Assembly (NCBI GenBank): GCA_965236175.1
Contig: CBDEAT010000003.1
Span: 1-64,000, forward strand
Reading direction: 5' to 3'
DNA: 64,000 nt
Source: Fontibacterium universale
GTDB lineage: Bacteria > Pseudomonadota > Alphaproteobacteria > Pelagibacterales > Pelagibacteraceae
Part shown: positions 55,566 through 64,000 of the stretch, piece by piece
Position numbering within the stretch: position 1 is the first letter of the stretch
Layout: each line of letters opens with the position of its first letter
Notes under the pieces: model-generated
Told to the model about the DNA's origin: nothing
Database searches by the model: none
What the model saw: only the letters and a program-made list of their open reading frames with translations
Position numbers and translations under genes: made by a program

Positions 55566-56231
55566 TTAAGCGCAATTTCTTAATTTTTGGATATTGTCTT
55601 TTAAGGAACCAGAAAAAATAGTTGTTCCAGAAACCAAGATATTAGCACCTGCTTTTACTGCAAGAGGCGCTGTTTCAAAGTTAATTCCACCATCAATTTC
55701 AATATCAATTTTAAGTTTTTTATCGTTAATCATTTTTCTAAGTTCAGTTACTTTAGGCAGAACTTCACCCATAAAACTTTGTCCTGCAAAACCAGGGTTC
55801 ACACTCATAATCAAAATAAGATCAATGTCATTAATAACATCCATTAAAGCGCTAATAGGTGTTTTAGGATTTAAAGAAACGCCTGCTTTTTTTCCTAAAG
55901 ATTTAATGGTGCTAACAGCTCTTTTTAAATTATCCGTTGCTTCAGGGTGAATAGTAATAATGTCTGAACCTGCATCAGCAAACGCTTTAATATATTTTTC
56001 AACAGGAGAGATCATTAAATGTACATCGAAGGGAAGTTTTGTACATTTTCTAATCATCTTAATAATGGGAGGCCCCATGGTAATATTTTGCACAAAGTGG
56101 CCGTCCATAACATCGACGTGAATTAAATCTGCGCCAGCTTTTTCTAAGCTTTTAATTTCATCGCCTAGAATACTAAAATCAGCTGATAAGATAGATGGTG
56201 ATATTTTTATATTTTGTGCCACAGCACACAA
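55566..56231 (-). CDS. rpe: ribulose-phosphate 3-epimerase
   Basis: 221 aa TIM-barrel enzyme of the pentose-phosphate pathway. It has ISPSILSADFSILGDEI, LIHVDVMDGHFVQNITMGPP (catalytic Asp, metal His), PFDVHLMISPVEKYI, IITIHPEATD, LILIMSVNPGFAGQSFMGEV, and IEIDGGINFETAPLAVKAGA (second catalytic Asp). The stop directly precedes the heparinase-like start. Confidence 0.97.
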   Translation of the reverse strand: MCAVAQNIKISPSILSADFSILGDEIKSLEKAGADLIHVDVMDGHFVQNITMGPPIIKMIRKCTKLPFDVHLMISPVEKYIKAFADAGSDIITIHPEATDNLKRAVSTIKSLGKKAGVSLNPKTPISALMDVINDIDLILIMSVNPGFAGQSFMGEVLPKVTELRKMINDKKLKIDIEIDGGINFETAPLAVKAGANILVSGTTIFSGSLKDNIQKLRNCA

Positions 56232-56269
56232 TTAAATGAATTTAAGGAATTTAAAACGTTTTTTTATAA

Positions 56270-56606
56270 TTATTTTTTAAACAAACTTAAGAAGACTTGA
56301 GTAAATTCACTTTCCAATGGAAAAGAAAGCATCCCCATTACTGAATAGCCAAGAGCCCAAGGCATAAAATAAAATCTGAACATATAAAAAAACCAGGCAA
56401 CATAAAGCGGCACTAAAGGGCTTATGATAAAACTTGGAGTTATAACGCTAAAAGGTTTAATAATTGGATTTGTAAATTTCACGAACATCTTCATAAAAAA
56501 GAAATTAGAATCTTCTCTTTGGAAAGATGTTCATCGCGGTTCTGCCGATAAGCGTCCACATAATCATTCCCATTACATAATCAAGAACAAGAACCCAGAC
56601 TGGCAT
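56270..56606 (-). CDS. small integral membrane protein, one frameshift
   Basis: About 111 aa after removal of one extra base near 56510. The first frame reads MPVWVLVLDYVMGMIMWTLI then GRTAMNIFPKR. The second reads FVKFTNPIIKPFSVITPSFI, LVPLYVAWFFYMFRFYFMPW and ALGYSVMGMLSFPLE. Two to three hydrophobic segments are likely, so it should sit in the inner membrane. I do not recognise a characterised family; the FTNPIIKPFSVITPS segment is reminiscent of YggT-type proteins. It lies downstream of the symporter gene beyond a terminator. Confidence 0.65.
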
Positions 56607-56634
56607 AATTTAGAAAATTTTATTTTTTAGAAAG

Positions 56635-56662
56635 TTCAAGGGGCGAATAAATCGCCCCTTGA
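56635..56662 (-). terminator. rho-independent terminator after the symporter gene
   Basis: Ten-bp perfect stem TCAAGGGGCG (56636-56645) / CGCCCCTTGA (56653-56662) with loop AATAAAT. It lies 12 bp past the symporter stop, and T/A-rich sequence follows in the leftward direction. Confidence 0.85.
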
Positions 56663-56674
56663 GAAAAAGTTTTA

Positions 56675-58587
56675 TTAAGCCCCTCTTACGACAGTTTTGC
56701 CTGAAGCTATTCTAACTTCATCAATCATGTCCATAACGGCTTTTGATTCTGGTTTTGTAACCAAACTCACAGTAACCATGGCAATCAAGCTAACTAAAGC
56801 TCCAGGAAGGCCAAATCGTAAGTTGTCTACAAATATCCAGTGAATGTCTTTCCAAGGTGTTGCACCCATGAAGAACGTTATGTCCTTATTCGGAACGCCG
56901 ACCCAAACTAGGTAAGCAAATCCAGCGATAAGACCACAAAGCATTCCAGCGATAGCACCCGAACGAGTTGCTCTCTTCCACCATACACCAAGTACAAGTG
57001 GGAAGAACAATCCAGACATTGCAAAGTCAAACGCCCACGCAACGGCTCCTAAGATACCTGTAAGTCTGAATGATGCCATAATGGCAGCAAGAGACCCAAG
57101 TACAACTAAAAGAACACGAGCAACGATTAATCTTTGTTTGCACTGAAGCTTTTGGATTAATCATTTTGTAGTAGACGTCGTGAGAGATTGCATTAGCCAT
57201 AGCAAGAATTAGACCATCCGCAGTTGACATCGCAGCTGCTAATCCACCTGCAGCAACAAGTCCAGAGATCACGTATGGAAGACCTGCTATTTCAGGAGTT
57301 GCAAGAACAACCACGTCTTCATTCATGAACCATTCACTTAATTGCAGAATGCCATCATTGTTAAAGTCTACAATCCTCACCTGACCAACTGCTATCCAGT
57401 TTTTCACCCACTCGATTTGCTATTACATCAGAAATTTTCTTTCCAATAATAGCTGTAGGTAAATTAGGATCCATCAAGCTGATTTTAGACACTGTTGCAA
57501 GCATTGGCGCTGATAAATAAAGCAGTCCAATGAAGAATAGTGACCAACCAACAGATCTTCTAGCTGAAGTTACGGTTGGAGTTGTGAAGTACCTCATTAA
57601 AATATGAGGCAAAGATGCCGTGCCGACCATCATACAAATTGCAAGAGAAATATATCTCCAAGCAACTTCGTGACCCGCAGGAACTGCTGAGTGACCGCTT
57701 ACAATGTATTTAAGCGATGTAGCATTTCCAAGTGCGTCACTTGGTATTTTGGCAGCATCCATGACATCTTTAGTATGCTTCGTTAGTCCATATTGTTGTT
57801 CAAGTGCGGCAAGCCTTTGCACCTCATCTCCTAACATTATATGTGGAAATATTCCGAAATTGTATTTCCAAGATATCCAGAAGATAGGTATCAAGTAAGC
57901 TATAATTAACACAATGTACTGTGCAACTTGCGACCAAGTAACAGATCTCATTCCACCAAGCATAGAGCAAAGTAGAATAGTAATTAAACCTGTCCAACAT
58001 CCGAATTCAAATGACACTGGGAAAGCTGGCGTACTTAAAGCTTTCTGTGCAATGCTTCCAGTTGCTGTGATTTGTGCAGTCACATAAGTAAATGATGCAA
58101 TTAATAGAATTAATACCGCGCAGAATCGTGCAAAGTTTCCACCGTATCTAGCTCCAATAAAATCTGGAACTGTGTAACATCCAAATTTTCTAAGATATGG
58201 AGCAAGAAGAGTTGACACTAACACGTATCCACCAGTCCAACCGATTAGGAATGCCATGTAGGTATATCCACCAAAGTAGATTCCACCCGCCATTGCAACG
58301 AAAGACGCACCTGACATCCAGTCAGCTGCAGTTGCCATTCCGTTAAACACTGTTGGAACTTTTTTTCCTGCTAAGTAGTATTCATCAACATCAGTAGTTC
58401 TTGAGATCCAACCAATCAACGCATAGATTAAGATTGTGAAACCCACGAACGCTAGTCCGATGTTTCTTCCAGACAGACCCATTTTCTCAGCGATACCCAT
58501 CAATATGATGAACACCAAGAAACCTCCGGTATACGTACCGTAGATTTTAGGTAAATCTTGGATAAATTGTTTTGAAGTTTTAGCCAT
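56675..58587 (-). CDS. sodium:solute symporter, VC_2705/ActP-like subfamily, two frameshifts
   Basis: About 636 aa after correction, with 13-14 hydrophobic helices. The N-terminal frame has RTTDVDEYYLAGKKVPTVFN, ATAADWMSGASFVAMAGGIY (the SSS Na+ site region) and GGMRSVTWSQVAQYIVL. The second frame gives GGLAAAMSTADGLILAMANA, and the third FAMSGLFFPLVLGVWWKRAT. Breaks lie near 57400 and 57125. The loop VDFNNDGILQLSEWF resembles an EF-hand calcium loop. It is paired with a DUF4212 small subunit, the hallmark of this subfamily. Nearby acs suggests acetate or a similar monocarboxylate as substrate (inference). Confidence 0.9.
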
Positions 58588-58589
58588 TG

Positions 58590-58859
58590 TTAGTCTTCCT
58601 CCCTATCTTCATCAGAGAAACCATATTCTCTGTCAATTTTTTCTTGTCGGTTATTTGACCAGAAAATTAATACGATAAACGCCAGCATCGAGCCTTGCGC
58701 TGTCATATAATATCCTAATTTATAACCTAAGAAGCTTGCGCTGTTTAAATCAGCCGCAAACATGAAGACTACTGTAGAGAAGAAAAACCAGATCACTAAA
58801 GTAATGATCATCAGGCGCTTAGTTGCCTGCCAATGGGCTTCCTGTTTTGGTGTAGCCAT
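58590..58859 (-). CDS. DUF4212 small subunit of the sodium:solute symporter
   Basis: 89 aa with two membrane helices, about residues 17-35 (LMIITLVIWFFFSTVVFMFA) and 50-68 (YYMTAQGSMLAFIVLIFWSN). The C-terminus is acidic (GFSDEDREED). It matches the Na_symport_sm (DUF4212) family, which is encoded directly upstream of VC_2705-type symporters, as here (2 bp gap). Confidence 0.95.
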   Translation of the reverse strand: MATPKQEAHWQATKRLMIITLVIWFFFSTVVFMFAADLNSASFLGYKLGYYMTAQGSMLAFIVLIFWSNNRQEKIDREYGFSDEDREED

Positions 58860-58967
58860 TGTTTCCCCCTTTGTTTATTTGATTAAACACTAGTTGAGTT
58901 GTATTTATTAGTAAAGGTGAAATTTTTTGAAAAATTCAATTTTTCCTTGTAATTTGATGAAAAAAAT

Positions 58968-59579
58968 ATGGTCAAACAAGTTATAGGTGTATTTAACGAT
59001 TTTTTAATAAATCCTGTAAAAAAATTATTTCTAGGGGAAAAAAAAATCGAAAATTTCGATGATCTTAGAAATTTTATAAGTAACAAATCCGCTTTCGTAT
59101 CTCAGTTTACTCTTTATGGATATTTAAGAACTAGAATGGGAGGAATTAATTTTTATAAATCATTAAATGATTTACCCTTTGAAACATCGGTAAACATTGC
59201 AAGGTGGAATATTTATTTAGTTTCGGTTCAAGATTTATTGTTATTCACATTTTCATATATTTATAACAAGCAAGATAGAAACATTATTACAAATGCAAAC
59301 TCATTTTTTAAAAAAATTTTAGAAGAACAACAACACTTTGGCCTTGAGGTTGAATTAAAAAATAAATCCATAAAGGAATTTGATGAAAGAATTAAAAAAG
59401 TAAATTGGCACATGAGTTATAAACAAAGACCGTTCGAGAAAAGTTGCGAAGCTCTCTTTGTCTGGGCTCCTATCGCGGACCAACTTAAAGATTTAGACAA
59501 AGAGATTGTAATTAACTCTATGGATGTGCAGTGGCAAAATATTATGATCGATTTTGTAAAACTTCTTCAGACCGCTTGA
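58968..59579 (+). CDS. conserved hypothetical protein
   Basis: 203 aa, no signal peptide. It reads VIGVFNDFLINPVKKLFLGE, SAFVSQFTLYGYLRTRMGGI, FETSVNIARWNIYLVSVQDL and FFKKILEEQQHFGLEVELKN, ending SMDVQWQNIMIDFVKLLQTA. It is mostly alpha-helical and aromatic-rich. I do not recognise a characterised family. Its stop overlaps the SDHAF4-like start (TGATG), so the two are translationally coupled and may share a role in respiratory-complex or membrane assembly (inference only). Confidence 0.8.
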   Translation: MVKQVIGVFNDFLINPVKKLFLGEKKIENFDDLRNFISNKSAFVSQFTLYGYLRTRMGGINFYKSLNDLPFETSVNIARWNIYLVSVQDLLLFTFSYIYNKQDRNIITNANSFFKKILEEQQHFGLEVELKNKSIKEFDERIKKVNWHMSYKQRPFEKSCEALFVWAPIADQLKDLDKEIVINSMDVQWQNIMIDFVKLLQTA

Positions 59580-59749
59580 TGCAAATGTCAGATAAATTTA
59601 AAAAATATGCAGAGCAATCTTTAAAAGAAGCCGCGGAGAGAAAAAAAAATAAGAGCACAATTAAAAAAAAAGAAATTAATGGTCCAAAAGGATTAGAGCC
59701 CACTCGTTATGGAGACTGGGAGACTAAAGGAATAACTTACGATTTTTAG
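59579..59749 (+). CDS. DUF1674 / SDHAF4-like succinate dehydrogenase assembly factor
   Basis: 56 aa. The conserved C-terminal motif GPKGLEPTRYGDWETKGITY ending in DF is the DUF1674 signature shared with mitochondrial SDHAF4, which chaperones flavinylated SdhA. The N-terminus is helical and basic. It starts at ATG 59579 overlapping the upstream stop (ATG 59585 is also possible). It converges on acs, one bp between stops. Confidence 0.93.
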   Translation: MQMSDKFKKYAEQSLKEAAERKKNKSTIKKKEINGPKGLEPTRYGDWETKGITYDF

Positions 59750-59766
59750 ATTATTTATTTAATCTA
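59747..59766. terminator. weak A/T-rich hairpin between convergent SDHAF4-like and acs genes
   Basis: TAGATTA (59747-59753) / TAATCTA (59760-59766) is a perfect 7-bp stem with a 6-nt loop covering both stop codons. Only one G-C pair is present, so terminator strength is doubtful. Confidence 0.3.
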
Positions 59767-61688
59767 TTATTAATTAAACTTTGCACCACTGTTGGATCTG
59801 CAAGCGTTGAAGTATCACCAAGATTTTCAAATTGATTTTCAGCAACTTTTCGAAGAATCCTTCTCATAATTTTTCCAGATCTAGTTTTTGGCAAACCCGG
59901 CGTGTAATGAATAAGATCAGGTGTTGCAAGTGGGCCAATAATTTTTCTAACCAAATCTTTTAATTCTTTTGTTAAAGCATCAGATCCTGTTTCACCTATT
60001 TTCAAAGTTACATAACAGTATAAGCCTTGTCCTTTGATATCGTGTGGATAGCCAACAACTGCAGCTTCAGCAACTTTTGGATGGGCAACGAATGCGCTTT
60101 CTATTTCAGCGGTTCCAAGATTGTGGCCTGATACAATAATGACATCGTCTACTCGACCTGTAATCCAATAGTATCCATCTTCATCTCTCTTGCAGCCATC
60201 ACCTGTAAAATATTTTCCGTCGTGTTGTGAAAAATAAGTATCAATAAATCTTTGATGATCCCCATAAACAGTTCTCATCTGTCCAGGCCAAGAATCTGAC
60301 ATACACAGTCTGCCTTCGCAGGCACCACTCAGTTCATTTCCTTTTTCATCAACAACAGCAGGCTTTATTCCATAAAATGGTTTTGTTGCTGATCCTGGTT
60401 TTAAATCTATAGCACCGGGTTGAGGAGATATTAAAATTCCACCTGTTTCAGTTTGCCACCAAGTATCAACGATTGGACAACGAGAGTCGCCAACAACTTT
60501 ATGATACCAAATCCAAGCTTCAGGATTAATAGGCTCACCAACTGAACCTAAAAGTTTAAGTGATTTTCTACTTGTTTTTTTAACCATTGCATCACCTTCA
60601 CGCATTAAAGCTCTAAGAGCAGTTGGCGCTGTATAGAAAATATTTACTTTGTGCTTATCAATCACCTGCCAGAAACGACTTGCATCAGGATAACTTGGAA
60701 CTCCTTCAAATACTAAAGTTGTTGCTCCATTCGATAGTGGACCATAGACAATATAACTGTGGCCCGTCACCCAACCAATATCTGCAGTACACCAATAAAT
60801 ATCTCCGTCTTTATAATCAAAAATATATTGGTGTGTCATTGAAGCGTAAACTAAGTAGCCACCCGTTGTATGTAAAACGCCTTTTGGTTTTCCAGTAGAT
60901 CCAGATGTGTAAAGAATAAATAAAGGATCTTCCGCATTCATTTCTTCAGGCTTGCATGTCGTTGACATTTTGGAAGTTAATTCATGATACCAAACATCAC
61001 GTTTTGTATCGAAAGGTACGTTGCCACCAGTTCTTTTAAGAACAATACACTTTTTAACATTTGGACATTTCTTTAATGCTTCATCAATATTCTTCTTCAA
61101 AGGAATAACTTTTTGACCTCTTAGTCCTTCATCGGCTGTAATTACAAATTCTGATTTGCAATCTAAAATTCTGTTAACAATAGAGTCAGGAGAAAAACCA
61201 CCAAACACTACAGAATGAATTGCTCCAATTCGAGTACAAGCAAGCATAGCGTAAACTCCTTCCGGAACCATGGGCATGTAAATTGTAACTCGATCGCCTT
61301 TTTTAACTCCAATTTCTTTTAATCCATTTGCAAGTTTACAAACTTCATCGCTTAATTCTTGATAGGTAATATTTTTAGATTCTTTTGGATCGTCTCCTTC
61401 GAAAATAATTGCAGTTTGTTTTGCTCTTTTTGGAAGATGTCTATCAATACAATTATATGAAACATTTGTAGTTCCATCGTAGAACCACTTAATAGAAACT
61501 TTTTTTGTGCTGTAAATTACTTCTTTAATTTTTGTATAGGGCTTAAACCAATGAATTCGTTTTCCTTCATCCGCCCAAAACTTTTCATTATTATTAATGG
61601 ATTCTTTATATTTAGCTTCGTACGATGACTGATTAACGTAAGAATTCTTTGCCCAATCCGCAGGTACTTTGAAAAGTTTGTCGCTCAT
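59751..61688 (-). CDS. acs: acetyl-CoA synthetase (AMP-forming)
   Basis: 645 aa ANL-superfamily enzyme that activates acetate. Key motifs are FILYTSGSTGKPKGVLHTTG near residue 255 (P-loop), DTWWQTETGGILISPQPGAI, YFTGDGCKRDEDGYYWITGR and VDDVIIVSGHNLGTAEIESA. The C-terminal lysine is in LPKTRSGKIMRRILRKVA, the regulatory acetylation site in many Acs. The frame is intact. It lies near a symporter pair of the acetate-transporter superfamily. Confidence 0.98.
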   Translation of the reverse strand: MSDKLFKVPADWAKNSYVNQSSYEAKYKESINNNEKFWADEGKRIHWFKPYTKIKEVIYSTKKVSIKWFYDGTTNVSYNCIDRHLPKRAKQTAIIFEGDDPKESKNITYQELSDEVCKLANGLKEIGVKKGDRVTIYMPMVPEGVYAMLACTRIGAIHSVVFGGFSPDSIVNRILDCKSEFVITADEGLRGQKVIPLKKNIDEALKKCPNVKKCIVLKRTGGNVPFDTKRDVWYHELTSKMSTTCKPEEMNAEDPLFILYTSGSTGKPKGVLHTTGGYLVYASMTHQYIFDYKDGDIYWCTADIGWVTGHSYIVYGPLSNGATTLVFEGVPSYPDASRFWQVIDKHKVNIFYTAPTALRALMREGDAMVKKTSRKSLKLLGSVGEPINPEAWIWYHKVVGDSRCPIVDTWWQTETGGILISPQPGAIDLKPGSATKPFYGIKPAVVDEKGNELSGACEGRLCMSDSWPGQMRTVYGDHQRFIDTYFSQHDGKYFTGDGCKRDEDGYYWITGRVDDVIIVSGHNLGTAEIESAFVAHPKVAEAAVVGYPHDIKGQGLYCYVTLKIGETGSDALTKELKDLVRKIIGPLATPDLIHYTPGLPKTRSGKIMRRILRKVAENQFENLGDTSTLADPTVVQSLINNRLNK

Positions 61689-61712
61689 TAATCCCTAATC
61701 TCTTTTTATTTT

Positions 61713-62126
61713 TTAAATTCTACCCATCTTACATATTATTTTCCAGCTTTTTGAATCTATAGGCATTACTGACAATCTGCTCTGTTTTATAAGAGGTAAG
61801 TGAGAAATTTCCTTATTTTCTTTTATATCGGCAAGGGAAACTGGCTCTATTAAATCTTTATAGAAAGCAAGTTTAACTGCTACAAACTTTTTTTCTTTAT
61901 CTGTCGGATCAATAAATGCTGGTTTAATAATTTTAACTATTCCAATAATTTTTTTATCTTCATTAGAATGATAAAAAAAACAAAGGTCATTAGACTTCAT
62001 TTGTTTTAAATAATTTGCAGCTTGGTAATTTCTAACCCCGTCCCAAACAGTTCCTTTAGAGCCTGACTTTTTTTGATCGTTAAACGACCATACCGAGGGT
62101 TCTGATTTTACTAACCAATAATTCAT
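61713..62126 (-). CDS. EVE-domain protein
   Basis: 137 aa. It matches the EVE (PUA-like) family: NYWLVKSEPSVWSFNDQKKS, TVWDGVRNYQAANYLKQMKS, NDLCFFYHSNEDKKIIGIVK and LSVMPIDSKSWKIICKMG. EVE domains bind modified bases in DNA or RNA. In alphaproteobacteria the gene is often near tsaD and gpsA, as here (tsaD about 1 kb away). It lies 24 bp upstream of acs, on the same strand. Confidence 0.95.
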   Translation of the reverse strand: MNYWLVKSEPSVWSFNDQKKSGSKGTVWDGVRNYQAANYLKQMKSNDLCFFYHSNEDKKIIGIVKIIKPAFIDPTDKEKKFVAVKLAFYKDLIEPVSLADIKENKEISHLPLIKQSRLSVMPIDSKSWKIICKMGRI

Positions 62127-62246
62127 GAATTTTTTTTACTTTTAAGGGGTGTCTGTGTCAAAACAAACCCAAAGTTATCTACATAAATCAATGATTTTTA
62201 TAAAAACAACCTAGATTTTTTTATTCTTTAATGACAGCTTACTCTG

Positions 62247-63110
62247 GTGCGCTTTATAAAAATAATTAAGACCATCTTTATTCTATTAATTCTTTGTAAT
62301 AATTCTTTTGCAAGAATTGTAGAGGAAATCATTGAAGTTCCAGTATCAGTTATAAATAATAATTTTATCAATAGTCCAAAGTTTGAACAAAAAATTACAG
62401 TTACTATTTTTAGAGACGACACTAAAAAAAGTTCTCCATATTTATTATTTAGCCATGGCAGAGCTGGGACAGATGCAGAAAGAGCAAAATTTGGGCGCAG
62501 TAGTTATAAAATAAATTCAGAGTATTTTGTAAGACAAGGATTTGTTGTAATTTTACCAACCAGAATGGGCTATGGAGTTTCAGGAGGTCCTGATGCTGAC
62601 TTTACAGGAAGGTGTGGAAATAAAAATTATAAGAATGGTCATCAAGCAATAATTGATCAGTCTAAGCAGGTATTAAGTCATATTTTTAATTTAGGTTACG
62701 TTGATAAAAAAGGAATTGTAGCAGGACAATCAGTTGGAGGATTTTCAAGCATTGCTTTGTCAGCACAAGATATTCCTGGAATGAAAGGTGCAGTAAATTT
62801 TGTAGGTGGGGATGGTGGAGATCCTATTAAAAATCCTAACAATCCTTGCGATGCGCATGCAATGGAAAGTTATTTTGCAAGTTTAGGTTCTCAAACAAAA
62901 GTTCCTTCTTTGTGGTTTTATAGTGTTAACGATAAGTATTGGGGAGAAAAATTACCAAAGGATTGGTTTGCTGCTTTTCAAAAAGCAGGCGGTAAAGGTA
63001 GATTTGTAAATTTACCAGCATATAAAGATGATGGGCACTCTATTTTTAATGGAAATCCTGAAAGTTGGAAAAGTGATTTTGAAAAATTTATAAAGGAAAT
63101 AGGTTTTTAA
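62247..63110 (+). CDS. secreted alpha/beta hydrolase (dienelactone-hydrolase-like)
   Basis: 287 aa from GTG 62247; no ATG precedes the signal peptide in frame. Signal peptide residues 1-22 (IIKTIFILLILCNNSFA, cleavage SFA-R). The fold shows SPYLLFSHGRAGTDAERAKF (oxyanion region), VVILPTRMGYGVSGGPDADF and the nucleophile elbow IVAGQSVGGFSSIALS (GxSxGG, Ser about 156). VPSLWFYSVNDKYWG (acid) and KDDGHSIFNGNPESW (His) follow. It is periplasmic. The substrate is unknown. The 3' end overlaps tsaD by 4 bp. Confidence 0.88.
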   Translation: MRFIKIIKTIFILLILCNNSFARIVEEIIEVPVSVINNNFINSPKFEQKITVTIFRDDTKKSSPYLLFSHGRAGTDAERAKFGRSSYKINSEYFVRQGFVVILPTRMGYGVSGGPDADFTGRCGNKNYKNGHQAIIDQSKQVLSHIFNLGYVDKKGIVAGQSVGGFSSIALSAQDIPGMKGAVNFVGGDGGDPIKNPNNPCDAHAMESYFASLGSQTKVPSLWFYSVNDKYWGEKLPKDWFAAFQKAGGKGRFVNLPAYKDDGHSIFNGNPESWKSDFEKFIKEIGF

Positions 63111-64000
63111 TATTTAACGCCAGCGCCTTTTAAAAAAGGCGCATCAGGATCTAAGGGCCATCTTGGTTTTGCAAGCACCTCAAGATTATCTTCAATTCCA
63201 TTTTTAAATCTTTCAATTCCAGCCCAAGCAATCATCACTCCATTGTCGCTGCAAAGTTCAATAGGTGGAAAGTAATTTTCAAAGCCCATTTCTTTGCTTA
63301 ATTTATCTAAATTATTTCTAATGCTTTGGTTTGAAGCAACGCCGCCAGATATTACAAAAACTTTCTTATCTTTTTTATATTTAGAAATAAATTCAGTCAT
63401 AGCTGCTTTACATTTTGCATACAGAATCTCATTAATTGTTTTTTGAAAAGAGGCTGCAAGATTTTCTTTATCTTTTTCAGTTTTTATTTTTGATGATAAT
63501 TGTAAAATTGCTGTTTTTAATCCTGCAAAAGATAAATTACATCCCGGATGATTTAATATTGGTTTAGGCAAAACGTAAGTTTTTTCATCTCCATTTTTTG
63601 CAAGCTTTTCAATTTTGGGCCCACCTGGAAATTCAAGACCAATCATTTTTGCTGTTTTGTCAAAAGTTTCTCCAAGAGCATCATCAATGGTTGTTCCAAT
63701 TCTTTTATATTTTCCAACTCCCTCAACAATTAAAAATTGAGTATGTCCTCCAGAGACTAAAAGCAGAAGATAAGGAAAGTCTATTTTGTTAAAAATTCTT
63801 GCTGTAAGGGCGTGGCCTTCCAAATGATTAATTGCAAGGAATGGTTTTTTTAGAATTCCTGCAATGCTTTTTCCAGCGCTCAAGCCAACCATTAAACAAA
63901 CTAACAGACCAGGACCGGCTGTTGCTGCAACACCATCTAGTTCTTCAAATTTACACTTACTATCATCTATGGCTTTTTTAATAATAATATCAATTTTTTC
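63107..64000 (-). CDS. tsaD: tRNA N6-adenosine threonylcarbamoyltransferase TsaD (5' end outside window)
   Basis: The frame stays open to the right edge, so the start lies beyond base 64000; about 298 codons are visible of roughly 340-360. Visible motifs are DGVAATAGPGLLVCLMVGLS, AINHLEGHALTARI (HxxGH metal-binding histidines), LLVSGGHTQFLIVEG, GRASMASK-equivalent region LGETFDKTAKMIGLEFPGGP, and VISGGVASNQSIRN. It makes t6A37 in ANN-decoding tRNAs with TsaB/TsaE. It is not broken in the visible part. Confidence 0.97.
   Translation of the reverse strand, partial: EKIDIIIKKAIDDSKCKFEELDGVAATAGPGLLVCLMVGLSAGKSIAGILKKPFLAINHLEGHALTARIFNKIDFPYLLLLVSGGHTQFLIVEGVGKYKRIGTTIDDALGETFDKTAKMIGLEFPGGPKIEKLAKNGDEKTYVLPKPILNHPGCNLSFAGLKTAILQLSSKIKTEKDKENLAASFQKTINEILYAKCKAAMTEFISKYKKDKKVFVISGGVASNQSIRNNLDKLSKEMGFENYFPPIELCSDNGVMIAWAGIERFKNGIEDNLEVLAKPRWPLDPDAPFLKGAGVKY

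Noticed and set aside
62127..62246. Riboswitch upstream of the secreted hydrolase
   Set aside because: No conserved stem pattern or recognisable aptamer core. The gap is plain A/T-rich sequence.

Overview
The window is an AT-rich, densely packed chromosome segment from a streamlined marine alphaproteobacterium. It most resembles SAR11 / Candidatus Pelagibacter (order Pelagibacterales). The reasons are near-exclusive AGA arginine codons and A/T-ending codons, 0-30 bp gene spacing with many TAATG/ATGA overlaps, small versions of standard proteins (706-aa FtsK, 188-238-aa processing enzymes), and alphaproteobacterial gene order (DUF3576-leuS-lptE-holA; parB-parA-rsmG-mnmG-mnmE; Tim44/secB-dnaQ-coaE-aroE-maf-ppsR // hemE). 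The species assignment is an inference from gene content, not from an rRNA.

Layout. 1-9.6 kb: malic enzyme, BON lipoprotein, rsmI, rdgB, rph, then the grpE-dnaK-dnaJ chaperone block and dapB. 9.6-14.8 kb: nth, a PfkB kinase, a winged-helix regulator, an L,D-transpeptidase, a YggS-type PLP protein, a ThiE-like protein and a porin, most of them broken by indels. 15-25 kb: DUF3576, leuS, lptE, holA, then parB-parA-rsmG-mnmG-mnmE with a perfect 16-bp parS palindrome inside rsmG. 25-30.6 kb: ogt, a UbiH-type hydroxylase, ftsK, lolA, an acetyltransferase and a HIT protein. 30.3-37.5 kb: a histidine operon (hisB-H-A-F-E) interrupted on both sides of hisF by two TPR/SPINDLY-type O-GlcNAc-transferase-like genes. 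37.6-42.7 kb: the leftward Smr, Tim44, dnaQ, coaE, aroE, maf and ppsR genes, with secB opposite. 42.66-42.94 kb: an AT-rich divergent gap before hemE, the best candidate for oriC by synteny. 42.9-47.4 kb: hemE, hemH, hemJ, rho and a LON-domain protein.

47.5-52.0 kb holds the accessory region. A tRNA-Gly(GCC) gene is followed by a tyrosine integrase, about 0.7 kb of hairpin-rich non-coding DNA, a 44-codon ORF, and a leftward two-gene cargo: an inverse-autotransporter beta-barrel plus a cysteine-containing secreted protein. It ends at an exact 50-bp copy of the tRNA 3' end. This is a compact (4.4 kb) integrative element. An 8-C tract sits 18 bp upstream of the beta-barrel start, which suggests phase variation of a surface protein.

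52-64 kb returns to core genes: a pterin dehydratase, purH, a heparinase-like protein, rpe, a small membrane protein, a Na+/solute symporter with its DUF4212 partner, an SDHAF4-like assembly factor, acs, an EVE protein, a secreted hydrolase and tsaD. The symporter pair, acs and the malic enzyme would fit uptake and use of acetate-like C2 substrates.

Many genes, including essential ones such as leuS (8 shifts), are broken by single-base shifts. In nearly every case the gene length is explained by added bases rather than lost ones, so I read these as consensus errors and annotate the genes as whole loci.
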